Source: Candidatus Leptovillus gracilis (GTDB lineage Bacteria; Chloroflexota; Anaerolineae; Promineifilales; Promineifilaceae). From it: a stretch of 64,000 bases of DNA. Where the stretch lies: contig JADJXA010000004.1 of the NCBI GenBank assembly GCA_016716065.1, positions 248,001 to 312,000 of the forward strand. Reading direction: 5' to 3'. This document shows, one piece after another, positions 40,651-48,739 of this stretch (position 1 is the first letter of the stretch; each line of letters begins with the position of its first letter). Under the pieces are notes generated by a model that made no database searches, was not told the origin of the DNA, and saw only the letters and a program-made list of their open reading frames with translations. A program made the translations under genes and the position numbers.

Positions 40651-42246
40651 TTATGGCCCAAAGGCTGCGGGCGTATAAAGTTGTGGTCGGCAGGGATTGT
40701 AATTGTCGCCGATGACGACGCGGTAATCATACGGGTAACTGTCATCGCTGACAAGTTCAATATTGGCGCGTGGCTGATTAAAAATCCAACTGATCAACCA
40801 GTCGTAGGATTCTTTGAAGTTGGGTTTGTAGTAGCTGAGTTGGGTAGTCGCGCCGGGTTGAGGTTCGGCCGGACCGACGACGGGGAGGAAACCATGCCAG
40901 GCCAGATTGTCGGCGGCCAGGACGGCCATGTCTGGGTTGTCGGTGGCGTTGATGATCTCCACGTAGATGGGCGGTCGGGTGGCCCGGTTGAGGTCTGGCG
41001 GGCGGAAGAGGCGCTGGAGGGTGTCGCGCATCATGCCCTGCCCTTCCCAGACGGGCAGCTGCACGGCGCCGCCGCCGGGCGTGACCCAGGATTGGGTTTT
41101 GCCGGCCAGATAGAGGTTTTGGATGCCGTTTTGGCGCACGGCCGGGGCCAGGGTGGCTAATTGCAGCAGTCGTCCCAGGTCCAGGTCTGTTTCGACGGTG
41201 TTTTTGTAGGTGGACCAGAGGGTAGGCAGTTCGGCGATGAGGTTGAGTTCGAGGCCCTGGTTGAACATGGCGCGCAGGAGCTGCTGTTGGCGGCGATTGC
41301 GCCCCCAGTCGGCCATGGGGTCTAGCAGGCGCGAGCGGGCATACCAGAGGGCCAGGTCGCCATCCATGTGGTGGACGCCAACCGGCAGGGTGAAGACTTC
41401 CCAGTTCTCTTCGTCGAAGGGGTCGAGTTCGGGCGAGATGAGCCGCCAGTCGGTGCGCTCGCAGCTGACGGCCAGGTCTACGCCGCCCATGGCGTCTACG
41501 ATGTCCTGGAAGCCCTGGAAGTCTACCTGGGCGTAGTAGTGGATGGGGATGCCGAAGTTGTAGAGGATGGTTTGTTTGAGCAGGCCGATGCCGCCGCCCG
41601 CGTAATCAACTTCTTCGCCGCGCGCCAGGGCGGTGTTGATGCGGTTCATGGTGTAGCCGGGGATGTAGACGTAGAGGTCACGGGGCAGGGAGATCATCGA
41701 GGCGGTGGGGCCATTGGGGTTGATGGTGACGATGATGAGGGTATCGGTGCGGCCGCTGGTCTTGTCGCTGATGGGGTTGTCGGAGCCGAGGAGGAGGATG
41801 TTGGTGGTGCCGCGGGGGACCTCGAAGGTGGGCACGGCCGTTGGGATGGGTGTGCTGGGTGTGGGTTCGCCTTCACGCAGGAAGCCAACGGCGACGGTGG
41901 CGTCCAGGGTGGGGTCTAGCTGTGGCCGGCTGGTAGGCGAGGCGGTGGGTTGGCGGGTGGCGGTAGGTTGGCGAGTTGCCGTAGCCGGGGGTGCAGCGGA
42001 GGTGGCGTCTGGGGGAACGGCCGTATCCGACGCGGCTTCTGGCGTGTGGCTGGGTTCTGGTGATGGGGAAGCGGTGGGGGTGGTGGACGGCCGTTGCACC
42101 ACCGCCAACGAGGCGGAGGTTGGTGTGGCGGTCGGTTGACCAGCCGCGGCGCAGGCGGGCAGGGCGGCGATCAGCAAGAGGAGCAGCAGAAAAAGCGCCG
42201 GTCGCCAGGCCCAATTGAACCGGGAAGTGTTGCTGAAATTTGCCAT
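40651..42246 (-). CDS. LytR-CpsA-Psr (LCP) family glycopolymer transferase, lipoprotein-like
   Basis: 531 residues. Signal with lipobox IAALPAC, a long Thr/Pro/Ala linker to about residue 140, then the LCP domain: NILLLGSD, GRTDTLIIVTINPN, SLPRDLYVYIPG, RINTALARG and YARSR with the Arg residues that bind polyprenyl pyrophosphate. A LytR_C domain follows (PPIYVEIINAT). LCP enzymes attach undecaprenyl-linked glycans to the wall or other acceptors. The gene starts 2 bp after the export permease (TGATCATG). Confidence 0.9.
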   Translation of the reverse strand: MANFSNTSRFNWAWRPALFLLLLLLIAALPACAAAGQPTATPTSASLAVVQRPSTTPTASPSPEPSHTPEAASDTAVPPDATSAAPPATATRQPTATRQPTASPTSRPQLDPTLDATVAVGFLREGEPTPSTPIPTAVPTFEVPRGTTNILLLGSDNPISDKTSGRTDTLIIVTINPNGPTASMISLPRDLYVYIPGYTMNRINTALARGEEVDYAGGGIGLLKQTILYNFGIPIHYYAQVDFQGFQDIVDAMGGVDLAVSCERTDWRLISPELDPFDEENWEVFTLPVGVHHMDGDLALWYARSRLLDPMADWGRNRRQQQLLRAMFNQGLELNLIAELPTLWSTYKNTVETDLDLGRLLQLATLAPAVRQNGIQNLYLAGKTQSWVTPGGGAVQLPVWEGQGMMRDTLQRLFRPPDLNRATRPPIYVEIINATDNPDMAVLAADNLAWHGFLPVVGPAEPQPGATTQLSYYKPNFKESYDWLISWIFNQPRANIELVSDDSYPYDYRVVIGDNYNPCRPQLYTPAAFGP

Positions 42247-42248
42247 GA

Positions 42249-43139
42249 TCACAACTTTTCGCCAAACAAGTGTTCTGAACGCACAAAGATGAAGTAACTA
42301 AAGACAAGTATTATGACAGACTGGATAAATGTGCGCAGCAGAAACGTAGGGTTCATACTCACAGCGCCCTCGCTGCTGATGGTTCCCCACAGCACCGTGC
42401 GGTAGCCATCTATAATAGAAGCCATCGGATTGAGCCAGCGCATCACCTGGGTGGGGTTGAAGGTAATGCCCCAGAGGGTGCTGGAACTGCCAAATAGGGT
42501 ATCAAAGGAATAAAAGACCGGTGTCAGGAAAAACCACGCCTGTAACACCACATCCAGCACCATCAGAACGTCCCGATAAAAAACGTTGATAGCGCCAAAC
42601 AGAAAGCTTAAGCCCAGGGAAAATGTGATTTGCGTCAGCAAAATGAATGGAACCCACAGCGCGTAAATAGTCAGCCCGAGGCCCGAAATATACAGAAAAA
42701 CGATAAGGATGATGAAGCCGATGAGGAAATTGACCAACTCGGTGAGTACCGAGGTGATGGGCAGTAGTTCGCGGGGGAAATACACCTTTTTCACCAGGGC
42801 GCTGTTGCCGGTAATGGCGACGCTGCCGCTCATGAGCGAGCCGGAAAAGAAGCGCCAGGGAATCAGCCCTACCAGGATAAAAACGGGATATTGGCGCGGC
42901 GCGGCGTCGCCGCTGAGGACGGAAAAGAGGATGGTGAAGACCAACATCAGCCCCAGGGGGTTGAGCAGGCTCCACAAGATGCCCAGAACTGAGTCTTTGT
43001 AGCGGGCTTTGACATTACGGACTACCAGGCTTTGCAGCAGGTAGCGATAACGGATTAATTCGTCCAGCCGGGTACGCCAATTCCAGCGACTATCCGCATC
43101 GTAGAAATAGATGGTTTGTTCTTTGCTCTTGGTTGTCAT
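42249..43139 (-). CDS. ABC-2 type polysaccharide export permease
   Basis: 296 residues with six helices, matching Wzm/TagG/KpsM permeases (VVRNVKARYKDSVLGILWSLLNPL, LIPWRFFSGSLMSGS). It should work with an ATPase (Wzt/TagH) to export a lipid-linked glycan, but no ATPase gene lies next to it or elsewhere in the window. Start at ATG 43139 (MTTKSKEQ); a TTG at 43157 is rejected. Followed directly by the LCP gene. Confidence 0.9.
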   Translation of the reverse strand: MTTKSKEQTIYFYDADSRWNWRTRLDELIRYRYLLQSLVVRNVKARYKDSVLGILWSLLNPLGLMLVFTILFSVLSGDAAPRQYPVFILVGLIPWRFFSGSLMSGSVAITGNSALVKKVYFPRELLPITSVLTELVNFLIGFIILIVFLYISGLGLTIYALWVPFILLTQITFSLGLSFLFGAINVFYRDVLMVLDVVLQAWFFLTPVFYSFDTLFGSSSTLWGITFNPTQVMRWLNPMASIIDGYRTVLWGTISSEGAVSMNPTFLLRTFIQSVIILVFSYFIFVRSEHLFGEKL

Positions 43140-43231
43140 AATCGTTTGCGGTGGCAACGGCCGTTACCACCATCGCGCATTATAGCTTAGCCGGGTGCGG
43201 ACTCATAATTTGTGGTCGCCAGGACAGGGCG

Positions 43232-44479
43232 TCAGATAGACGCCACATACGTCTGGCGGATGACTTCGGCATGGTCGGCCATCGTGGGAACTGGTTGAAT
43301 GCCGCGCCGCAGGTCGGCCAGACGCTCCGGTTCCCGATGCATCTGCTGCAGCGCGGCGCGCAGGGCGGCCACATCGCCGGGCGGAACCAGCAAGCCATCC
43401 ACGCCGGGGCGCACCCGCTCGGCCAGCACGCCCAGGTCGGTGGCAATCACCGGCACGCCGGCGGCAAACGCCTCCGAGACCACAAAACAAAATGTCTCAT
43501 ACCACACACTGGTCACCACGACCAGGTCGAGTTGTGCGAGCATCTGCCAGATGGCCGCCCGGTCCAACCGGCCCAAGAAGCGCACTTGCGGCGTCGCCAG
43601 GGTTTGCAGGTGGGCGGTATAGGCGGGATCAAACTGGGGGTCACCGGCAATCCACAGTTCGGCGTCGGCAGCCATGCCCTGGAACGCTTCGACGAGAACG
43701 TGAACCCCCTTTTGCCGCGATAAACCGCCGATGTAGCCGATGCGCAACGGCCGTTGTTCCCCCTCTTCCACGCCTCGCCGCCGCCGCAAATCTGGCGGGT
43801 ATTCCAGGCCAGGCGGAATCACCGCCAGCTTTTCAGCCGGCACACCATGCGCCGTATACCAGTCGCGTACAAAATTGGCCGGAGCGATCAGGCGCGCTGC
43901 CCCGGCCAGCACACCACGCAGCCGCAGCGCCCGCAGCGCCAATGGCAGCGCCAACAACGGCCGCGCCGGGGCAAACTGCGGCCGATTGCTCCGTGCCAGG
44001 GCACAGCGGGCACAGTTCAGATAAGCGCGCGGCCCGTCGCAAATCTCCTCTGTGTCGTTGGTGAGCAGTTGGGCGTTGGCGCACACCCACCAAAAATCCC
44101 ACAATGTCACCACATACGGGATGCGCCGCCGCCGCAATTCATGGCAGAATTGCGCCGGCAGCCCCATGAGGTGTTGGATGTGTACCAGGTCGGGTTGGGT
44201 CGCGTCCAAGACGCGCCGAAAGTTGTCGGCCAGCGACGCATCGGCGAAGGTGGCCGTGAAACGGTTTACCGGGGTAAAGGGTTCATGCCAGGCCGACCAA
44301 ATGCCGATACCCGCCTCTTCGCGGCGTGTTAGTCCTGCGCCGGGGGCGCTGCGGCGATGAAAAATGGCGATCTGATGCTGCCCCTGCTGTTGCAGGGCGT
44401 TGGTCAGCCAGTGGGTATACAGTTCCGTACCGCCAACATGGTCTGGCAGGTATTGGTGCAAAACGTGGAGAAGGCGCAT
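43232..44479 (-). CDS. Glycosyltransferase family 4 (A)
   Basis: 415 residues, GT-B fold. N-terminal HVLHQYLPDHVGGTELYT is typical GT4; the C-terminal donor-binding half has IGYIGGLSRQKGVHVLVEA and FVVSEAFAAGVPVIATDLG with the E-x7-E motif. A central Cys-rich insert (CDGPRAYLNCARCAL) is unusual and may bind metal. The start overlaps the stop of the next GT4 gene as TGATG, so the two are translationally coupled. Confidence 0.9.
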   Translation of the reverse strand: MRLLHVLHQYLPDHVGGTELYTHWLTNALQQQGQHQIAIFHRRSAPGAGLTRREEAGIGIWSAWHEPFTPVNRFTATFADASLADNFRRVLDATQPDLVHIQHLMGLPAQFCHELRRRRIPYVVTLWDFWWVCANAQLLTNDTEEICDGPRAYLNCARCALARSNRPQFAPARPLLALPLALRALRLRGVLAGAARLIAPANFVRDWYTAHGVPAEKLAVIPPGLEYPPDLRRRRGVEEGEQRPLRIGYIGGLSRQKGVHVLVEAFQGMAADAELWIAGDPQFDPAYTAHLQTLATPQVRFLGRLDRAAIWQMLAQLDLVVVTSVWYETFCFVVSEAFAAGVPVIATDLGVLAERVRPGVDGLLVPPGDVAALRAALQQMHREPERLADLRRGIQPVPTMADHAEVIRQTYVASI

Positions 44480-45717
44480 CAGGTTTCCTGGAGCAGACAG
44501 CGATATTGGGTCAACACGCGCACGGCCGTCGCCTCCCAGTTATACATCTGCTGGATTTTGTCTCGGCCACACGCGCCCAATCGCTGCCGCAATGGCGGAT
44601 CGGTCAGCAGGCGGCTCAGGGCTTTTGTTAAAGCGGGCACGTCGCCGAAAGGGACCAGCAGCCCGTTTTGTTCATCGTCTATCACGGCCGGAATGCCGCC
44701 CGCCTGGGCGCCAATCACCGGCACGCCGTGCGCCCAGGCCTCCAGCAGCACCATGCCAAAAGAGTCTATGCGCGAGGGCAGCACCAGGCAGGCAGCGTGC
44801 TGCAGCAGGCCATGTTTTTGGCCGTCGTCGAGGATGCCCAACGGCCGTATGCCCATCTGCTGCTCTGGACTCAGGTGGTGGTAAAAGTGGTCAAACTCTG
44901 GCGTGGACTGGCCGACCATGATGAGGTTAACGGTTGTTCCCTGCCCGCGCAGCGCCAACACCGCCTGGGCGGCGTGAATAGCCCCCTTGTCGTGGCTGGC
45001 CCGTCCGACAAAGATGACATATGGTCCGGCGGGAAGGTCGGCGGCGGCTTGCACAGCCGGCGGGGCATCCACCCCGCCGCCGATCACCACGATGTTTTTG
45101 GCCGGAACACCGACGGCGCATAGGCCATCCTGCTCCAGTCCGGTTAAGACCAGCACGCGGCCGGCCGTGCGCAGCATCGCCAGTTGATGGTCCATTGTTG
45201 AATTGCGCGCCACGCGGTCAGCGCCCGCGCCAAAGTGCATGAAGGGGGTGGCGGCAAAGGGGATGCCCTGCTGCCGGGCGTACCGCCAGCCGGTTAGCAT
45301 GGCTTGTTCCCAGGAAATGTTGAAGCCATGCACCAGGTCAAACGCGCCGGGCAGCGCCGCTAACGTTTCCGGCAGGCGGCGAATGGGGGGGATGGCCCGC
45401 GCCATGCGCTGCAACAAGATGGATTGGTCGCCGGGCAGCAAACTGAGCAGCACCATGAGCTTGCGGTAGGCCAGCAGTCCATTCCAACCGCCGGGAAACG
45501 GCCGTATCGGGCAGCGGATGACCGTCACGTTACCTTCCAGGCTGTGGGCGACCGCCCCGTCTTCGCCGCGCCACAAGTCGCGTTCACGGGCGGCGTGGCT
45601 GGTGACGACCGTCACGTCTACCGCCTGCTGCGCCAGGTGGGCGGCCAGCGCCTGGACATACCGCTCGCCGCCGCCGGGCAGGGGCGGGTAGCCAGGGGTC
45701 AGGATGAGTACGCGCAT
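44479..45717 (-). CDS. Glycosyltransferase family 4 (B)
   Basis: 412 residues from the ATG at 45717 (MRVLILTPGYPPLPGGGER). Donor half: YVIFVGRASHDKGAIHAAQ, RIDSFGMVLLEAWAHGVPVIG with E-x7-E. The upstream open frame to 46110 is a shadow of the coiled-coil gene. Start and stop both use TGATG one-base overlaps with neighbours (45717-45719 and 44479-44481), so three genes are coupled. Confidence 0.9.
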   Translation of the reverse strand: MRVLILTPGYPPLPGGGERYVQALAAHLAQQAVDVTVVTSHAARERDLWRGEDGAVAHSLEGNVTVIRCPIRPFPGGWNGLLAYRKLMVLLSLLPGDQSILLQRMARAIPPIRRLPETLAALPGAFDLVHGFNISWEQAMLTGWRYARQQGIPFAATPFMHFGAGADRVARNSTMDHQLAMLRTAGRVLVLTGLEQDGLCAVGVPAKNIVVIGGGVDAPPAVQAAADLPAGPYVIFVGRASHDKGAIHAAQAVLALRGQGTTVNLIMVGQSTPEFDHFYHHLSPEQQMGIRPLGILDDGQKHGLLQHAACLVLPSRIDSFGMVLLEAWAHGVPVIGAQAGGIPAVIDDEQNGLLVPFGDVPALTKALSRLLTDPPLRQRLGACGRDKIQQMYNWEATAVRVLTQYRCLLQET

Positions 45718-46370
45718 CAGCCGTCGCGGTTTTCCAACGCTGCCAGGCGCTGCTGCATTTCGACCAGCTGACGCTGGAGGTGGGCGTATTCTTCCGCCTG
45801 GTAATGGTTCAGCCCATCCTGGTACAGCAGCCAATCGGCCAGGGTGTGGTTGACCTGTTTTTGCCGCTGCGCCAGTTTGTTGACGTAAAAGATGACCAGC
45901 ATGTGGGCGGCGTGGCGCAGCCGCTGCAAAAATGGGCCGATGATCGGCGTGGTCGCCATCTGCAAATCTGGTTTGACGTCCAGGGAGGCGACGGCCGTTT
46001 CTTGCAGGCTGTGGCTGTCGCGCCAGATAGAAGGGTCCCACTCTGTCGTCAATGTGGCGTTGGCCGTGGGTGGTGGGGCCAGGGGGTGGCGGCGGGCAGC
46101 CTTCTCCCATTGTTGATTGGTAGTTTGCAGGGCGACGGCCGTTTCTTGCAGCAGCGTCAGCAGCATGTCGTTCAATTGAAACTGCCGCCCCAGCGCCTCG
46201 CGCAAATCGGGCGCGGGCTGGCCGGGTTGCAGCAGTTCGGCGCGCAGTTTGGCCTGGTACTGCTTAATGGCTGCCACGCCGCGCCCCAAATCATCGTGGG
46301 AAATGGCGCCCTGCATCAATTCAAATTCAATGTCGTCCAGAATATCCTGGGCGGTAAACGATGAAAACAT
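45717..46370 (-). CDS. Hypothetical coiled-coil protein in the glycan locus
   Basis: 217 residues from ATG 46370, with TAGGAGTCGTG upstream. No family recognised. The N-terminus (SSFTAQDILDDIEFELM) and C-terminus (QRQLVEMQQRLAALEN) are helical, the latter a coiled coil; a central hydrophobic stretch (HAAHMLVIFYVNKLAQ) may be amphipathic rather than a membrane helix. Similar helical ends occur in the neighbouring GT2 C-terminus, hinting at complex formation. Coupled to GT4 B. Confidence 0.7.
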   Translation of the reverse strand: MFSSFTAQDILDDIEFELMQGAISHDDLGRGVAAIKQYQAKLRAELLQPGQPAPDLREALGRQFQLNDMLLTLLQETAVALQTTNQQWEKAARRHPLAPPPTANATLTTEWDPSIWRDSHSLQETAVASLDVKPDLQMATTPIIGPFLQRLRHAAHMLVIFYVNKLAQRQKQVNHTLADWLLYQDGLNHYQAEEYAHLQRQLVEMQQRLAALENRDG

Positions 46371-46392
46371 CACGACTCCTATAAAAATGGGG

Positions 46393-48459
46393 TTAGGGAG
46401 GGAGCGTCCCGTCCGCCCCGGCAGGCGAGACGCCTGCGCTCCCAGAGCTTTGCTTTTGCGCGGCAATCACCTGGCGGTAGACGGCGGCGAAGCGCCGGGC
46501 CATCGCCACGTGGGTAAAGGTCTCTAAAAGCTGCTGGCGGCCGGCCAGCCCCATCTCGCGCAGCAGCGTAGGAGAGCGCAGCAGGCGCAGGATGGCTGCC
46601 GCCAGTTGAGTTGGCGCTTCCGGGTCTACCAGCAGTCCGGTTATGCCATCTGCGACCACTTCGGGGATGCCCCCAGCGCGGCAGCCGATGACCGGCTTGG
46701 CGTAATTCATCGCCTCCAGGTAAATGAGGCCAAACGATTCATACAGCGACGGGGCCACAAACAGGTCGCACTGCTGATATTGGCTGTTGAGGTCGGCATC
46801 GCTGACAGCCCCGGTGAAGGTGACGCGGCTCTGGTACTGCGGATAGGCGCGGGCGAAATAAGTGACATAATCACAACCCTGTTTCTTCTGAAAGCCATCC
46901 TGGTGGCTGTTATCTGCGCCGACGATGACAAAGCGGGTGTGGGGAATCTGGTCCAGCACCTGGGGGATGGCGGCGAAAAGGTCGGCGATGCCTTTGCGCT
47001 TTTCCAACCGCCCGACGTAAAGCACTGTCAGCGTCTCTGGTGGGGTGTCCGGGTCGAAGGGGCGCACCGCTTCTTCTGGGGCCGGCACAATGCCGTAAGG
47101 CACGATGGTATATTCGTCGGGTGCGGCGGCGACGTTGTAGACGCTGCGGGCGGCGTCGAAGGTGGCCTGGGTGTTGGGTAGAAGATGGGTGGCGTGTTGG
47201 ATGAGGCTTTGTTCCATTTCGCCCAACAGTCGCGCGTCGGTGTCGCGTTCGCTTTGTAGATCGGCGATCTGTTTGGCGGCTGTGACCAGGCGGACGACGA
47301 CGGGGATTTCACGGGAGACGGCCGTTACCAACCCATCTATCTGCCATAGGGGCGAATCCACCAGTTGGATGCCATCATTCAACCGCAGTTGGCGCACTTT
47401 GTCGTACACGGCATGGCTGTAATTGAGGACGTTGTGCAGACGCGGAAAGAAGCGGTAACGTTCGTAGCGCGTCCGCTGGTAGGGGGTGTGATGGACATAA
47501 GCGCCATCGTAAAAAGCAGTGGTATCTTTCTCGCCGTGCGTAATCACGTGGACTGTGTGGCCGATTTCAAACAAGCCCTGGGCCATGAGATTGGTCAGCC
47601 GCCCAACGCCTTCGTATTGGTCGGGTGGGTAGGCCATGCTGAGCAAGCAGAGGCGCAGGGGCGGGTCGGGCAGGGTGATGGACGGCCGTCGCCCGCTGAT
47701 AGGATCTACGGTCGCTTGGTAAACGGAGCCGGTCTGTTGAAAGGGTTGGATAGGGGTGTGTGTGCCAGACATAAGTTCCTGCGAAGGGGGATTGGCCGGG
47801 CGGCGACTCTGCCGCCAGCCATGATAAGCGCCGCTGAACGCGCCGCGCATCTCCTGGGCGCGCATTTGCCAATGCAGCCCGGCGGTGATTTTGCCGGCGC
47901 GGCGCAGGTGGCTGTACCAGAGCAGGTGGCCGTGCCACAGGTGCAGGCTGCGCAGGGCTACATCGCGCCAGGTGTTGCCACCCTGCTGACCATGCTTGAC
48001 GGTGAAGTAAACGGCCGCTTTGGTCTGAATCCACCAATTGCCAACGGCCGTGTTCACCTGCCGGTTGCGGCTGGAGGCCGGCGCATGGTAAACCACGCTT
48101 TGGCGCACCGGGTGAACCAGCTTTCCGGCATTAACCAACTGTAAGGCTACGTCTGAATCATCATAGACCCACTGGAAAAACTCGTCGAAACCGCCAATTT
48201 CCAGCAGGTCGCGGCGGCGGTAGGCCATGTTGGTCCCCATCATGCGCGCCACCCACTGATAGCCGTTACCAGGCGGCGGCTGGTCGTCCAGCCAGGAAGC
48301 GCGGCTGTCTACCTGCTCTGCCAGACCAGAGGCAATGCCCAGATGGTGATGCACAAACGGGTTGTGCGGCTGGATCATATACACCTTGCCGCCGGTCCCG
48401 GCCAGCGCCGGGTCCTGAAACAGGCGGGCCAACTGGGCCAGCCAATGGTGGCTGGGCAC
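46393..48459 (-). CDS. GT2-GT4 bifunctional glycosyltransferase, 3' part of a frameshifted gene
   Basis: The frame covers the end of a GT2 domain (GGFDEFFQWVYDDSDVALQL) and a complete GT4 domain from about residue 265 (LCLLSMAYPPDQYEGVGRLT, VLYVGRLEKRKGI, SFGLIYLEAMNYAKPVIG). The GT2 N-terminus is in another frame (48266-48739). One extra base near 48471 breaks YIDDDAVP into YIGRRC. Without it, one 781-residue protein would result. The GTG at 48459 is only an internal codon. The C-terminus (SAGVSPAGADG) comes from a REP-like palindrome at 46401-46442. Confidence 0.8.
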   Translation of the reverse strand: MPSHHWLAQLARLFQDPALAGTGGKVYMIQPHNPFVHHHLGIASGLAEQVDSRASWLDDQPPPGNGYQWVARMMGTNMAYRRRDLLEIGGFDEFFQWVYDDSDVALQLVNAGKLVHPVRQSVVYHAPASSRNRQVNTAVGNWWIQTKAAVYFTVKHGQQGGNTWRDVALRSLHLWHGHLLWYSHLRRAGKITAGLHWQMRAQEMRGAFSGAYHGWRQSRRPANPPSQELMSGTHTPIQPFQQTGSVYQATVDPISGRRPSITLPDPPLRLCLLSMAYPPDQYEGVGRLTNLMAQGLFEIGHTVHVITHGEKDTTAFYDGAYVHHTPYQRTRYERYRFFPRLHNVLNYSHAVYDKVRQLRLNDGIQLVDSPLWQIDGLVTAVSREIPVVVRLVTAAKQIADLQSERDTDARLLGEMEQSLIQHATHLLPNTQATFDAARSVYNVAAAPDEYTIVPYGIVPAPEEAVRPFDPDTPPETLTVLYVGRLEKRKGIADLFAAIPQVLDQIPHTRFVIVGADNSHQDGFQKKQGCDYVTYFARAYPQYQSRVTFTGAVSDADLNSQYQQCDLFVAPSLYESFGLIYLEAMNYAKPVIGCRAGGIPEVVADGITGLLVDPEAPTQLAAAILRLLRSPTLLREMGLAGRQQLLETFTHVAMARRFAAVYRQVIAAQKQSSGSAGVSPAGADGTLPP
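46401..46442. repeat. REP-like palindrome forming the end of a coding region
   Basis: GGAGCG...CGCTCC outer arms and GCAGGCG-AGA-CGCCTGC inner stem. It encodes the tail of the GT2-GT4 gene. This type of GC-rich palindrome read as SAGVSPAG or DACAPR is widespread in bacterial genomes. Confidence 0.6.
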
Positions 48460-48739
48460 GGCATCGTCGTCCTATGTAGGCCACAATATCGCCGTGGGCA
48501 GCGCGCAGCCCGATATTGCGTGATTGGCTGAGGTTGGCGGTGGGGCAGCGCAGCACGCGCAGCCGGTCACCCCATTCCGCCAGGGTGTCCAGGGTATTGT
48601 CATGGGTTGGCCCCACGACGACGATAACCTCGAAGCGGGGGTAAGACTGCTGTTCCAGGGCATAGAGCAGCGTGCGCAGTGGCCCGGCGCGGTCTATGGT
48701 GTTGACGATGAGGGAGAAGGTGGGGTCAGCGGTATTCAT
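48266..48739 (-). CDS. GT2 N-terminal part of the frameshifted GT2-GT4 gene
   Basis: GT-A fold start (MNTADPTFSLIVNTIDRA, EVIVVVGPTHDNT, ANLSQSRNIGLRAAHGDIVAY), then the frame departs at the expected DDD metal site near 48471. The remaining codons to 48266 are out of frame. It overlaps the upstream GT2 gene by 14 bp. Together with the previous entry it is one broken or mis-sequenced gene. Confidence 0.75.
   Translation of the reverse strand: MNTADPTFSLIVNTIDRAGPLRTLLYALEQQSYPRFEVIVVVGPTHDNTLDTLAEWGDRLRVLRCPTANLSQSRNIGLRAAHGDIVAYIGRRCRAQPPLAGPVGPPVSGPGAGRDRRQGVYDPAAQPVCASPSGHCLWSGRAGRQPRFLAGRPAAAW

Noticed and set aside
45718..46110. 131-codon extension of GT4 B
   Set aside because: It is antisense-frame shadow of the coiled-coil gene, Pro/Arg-rich, and the conserved GT4 start is at 45717 with a TGATG junction.
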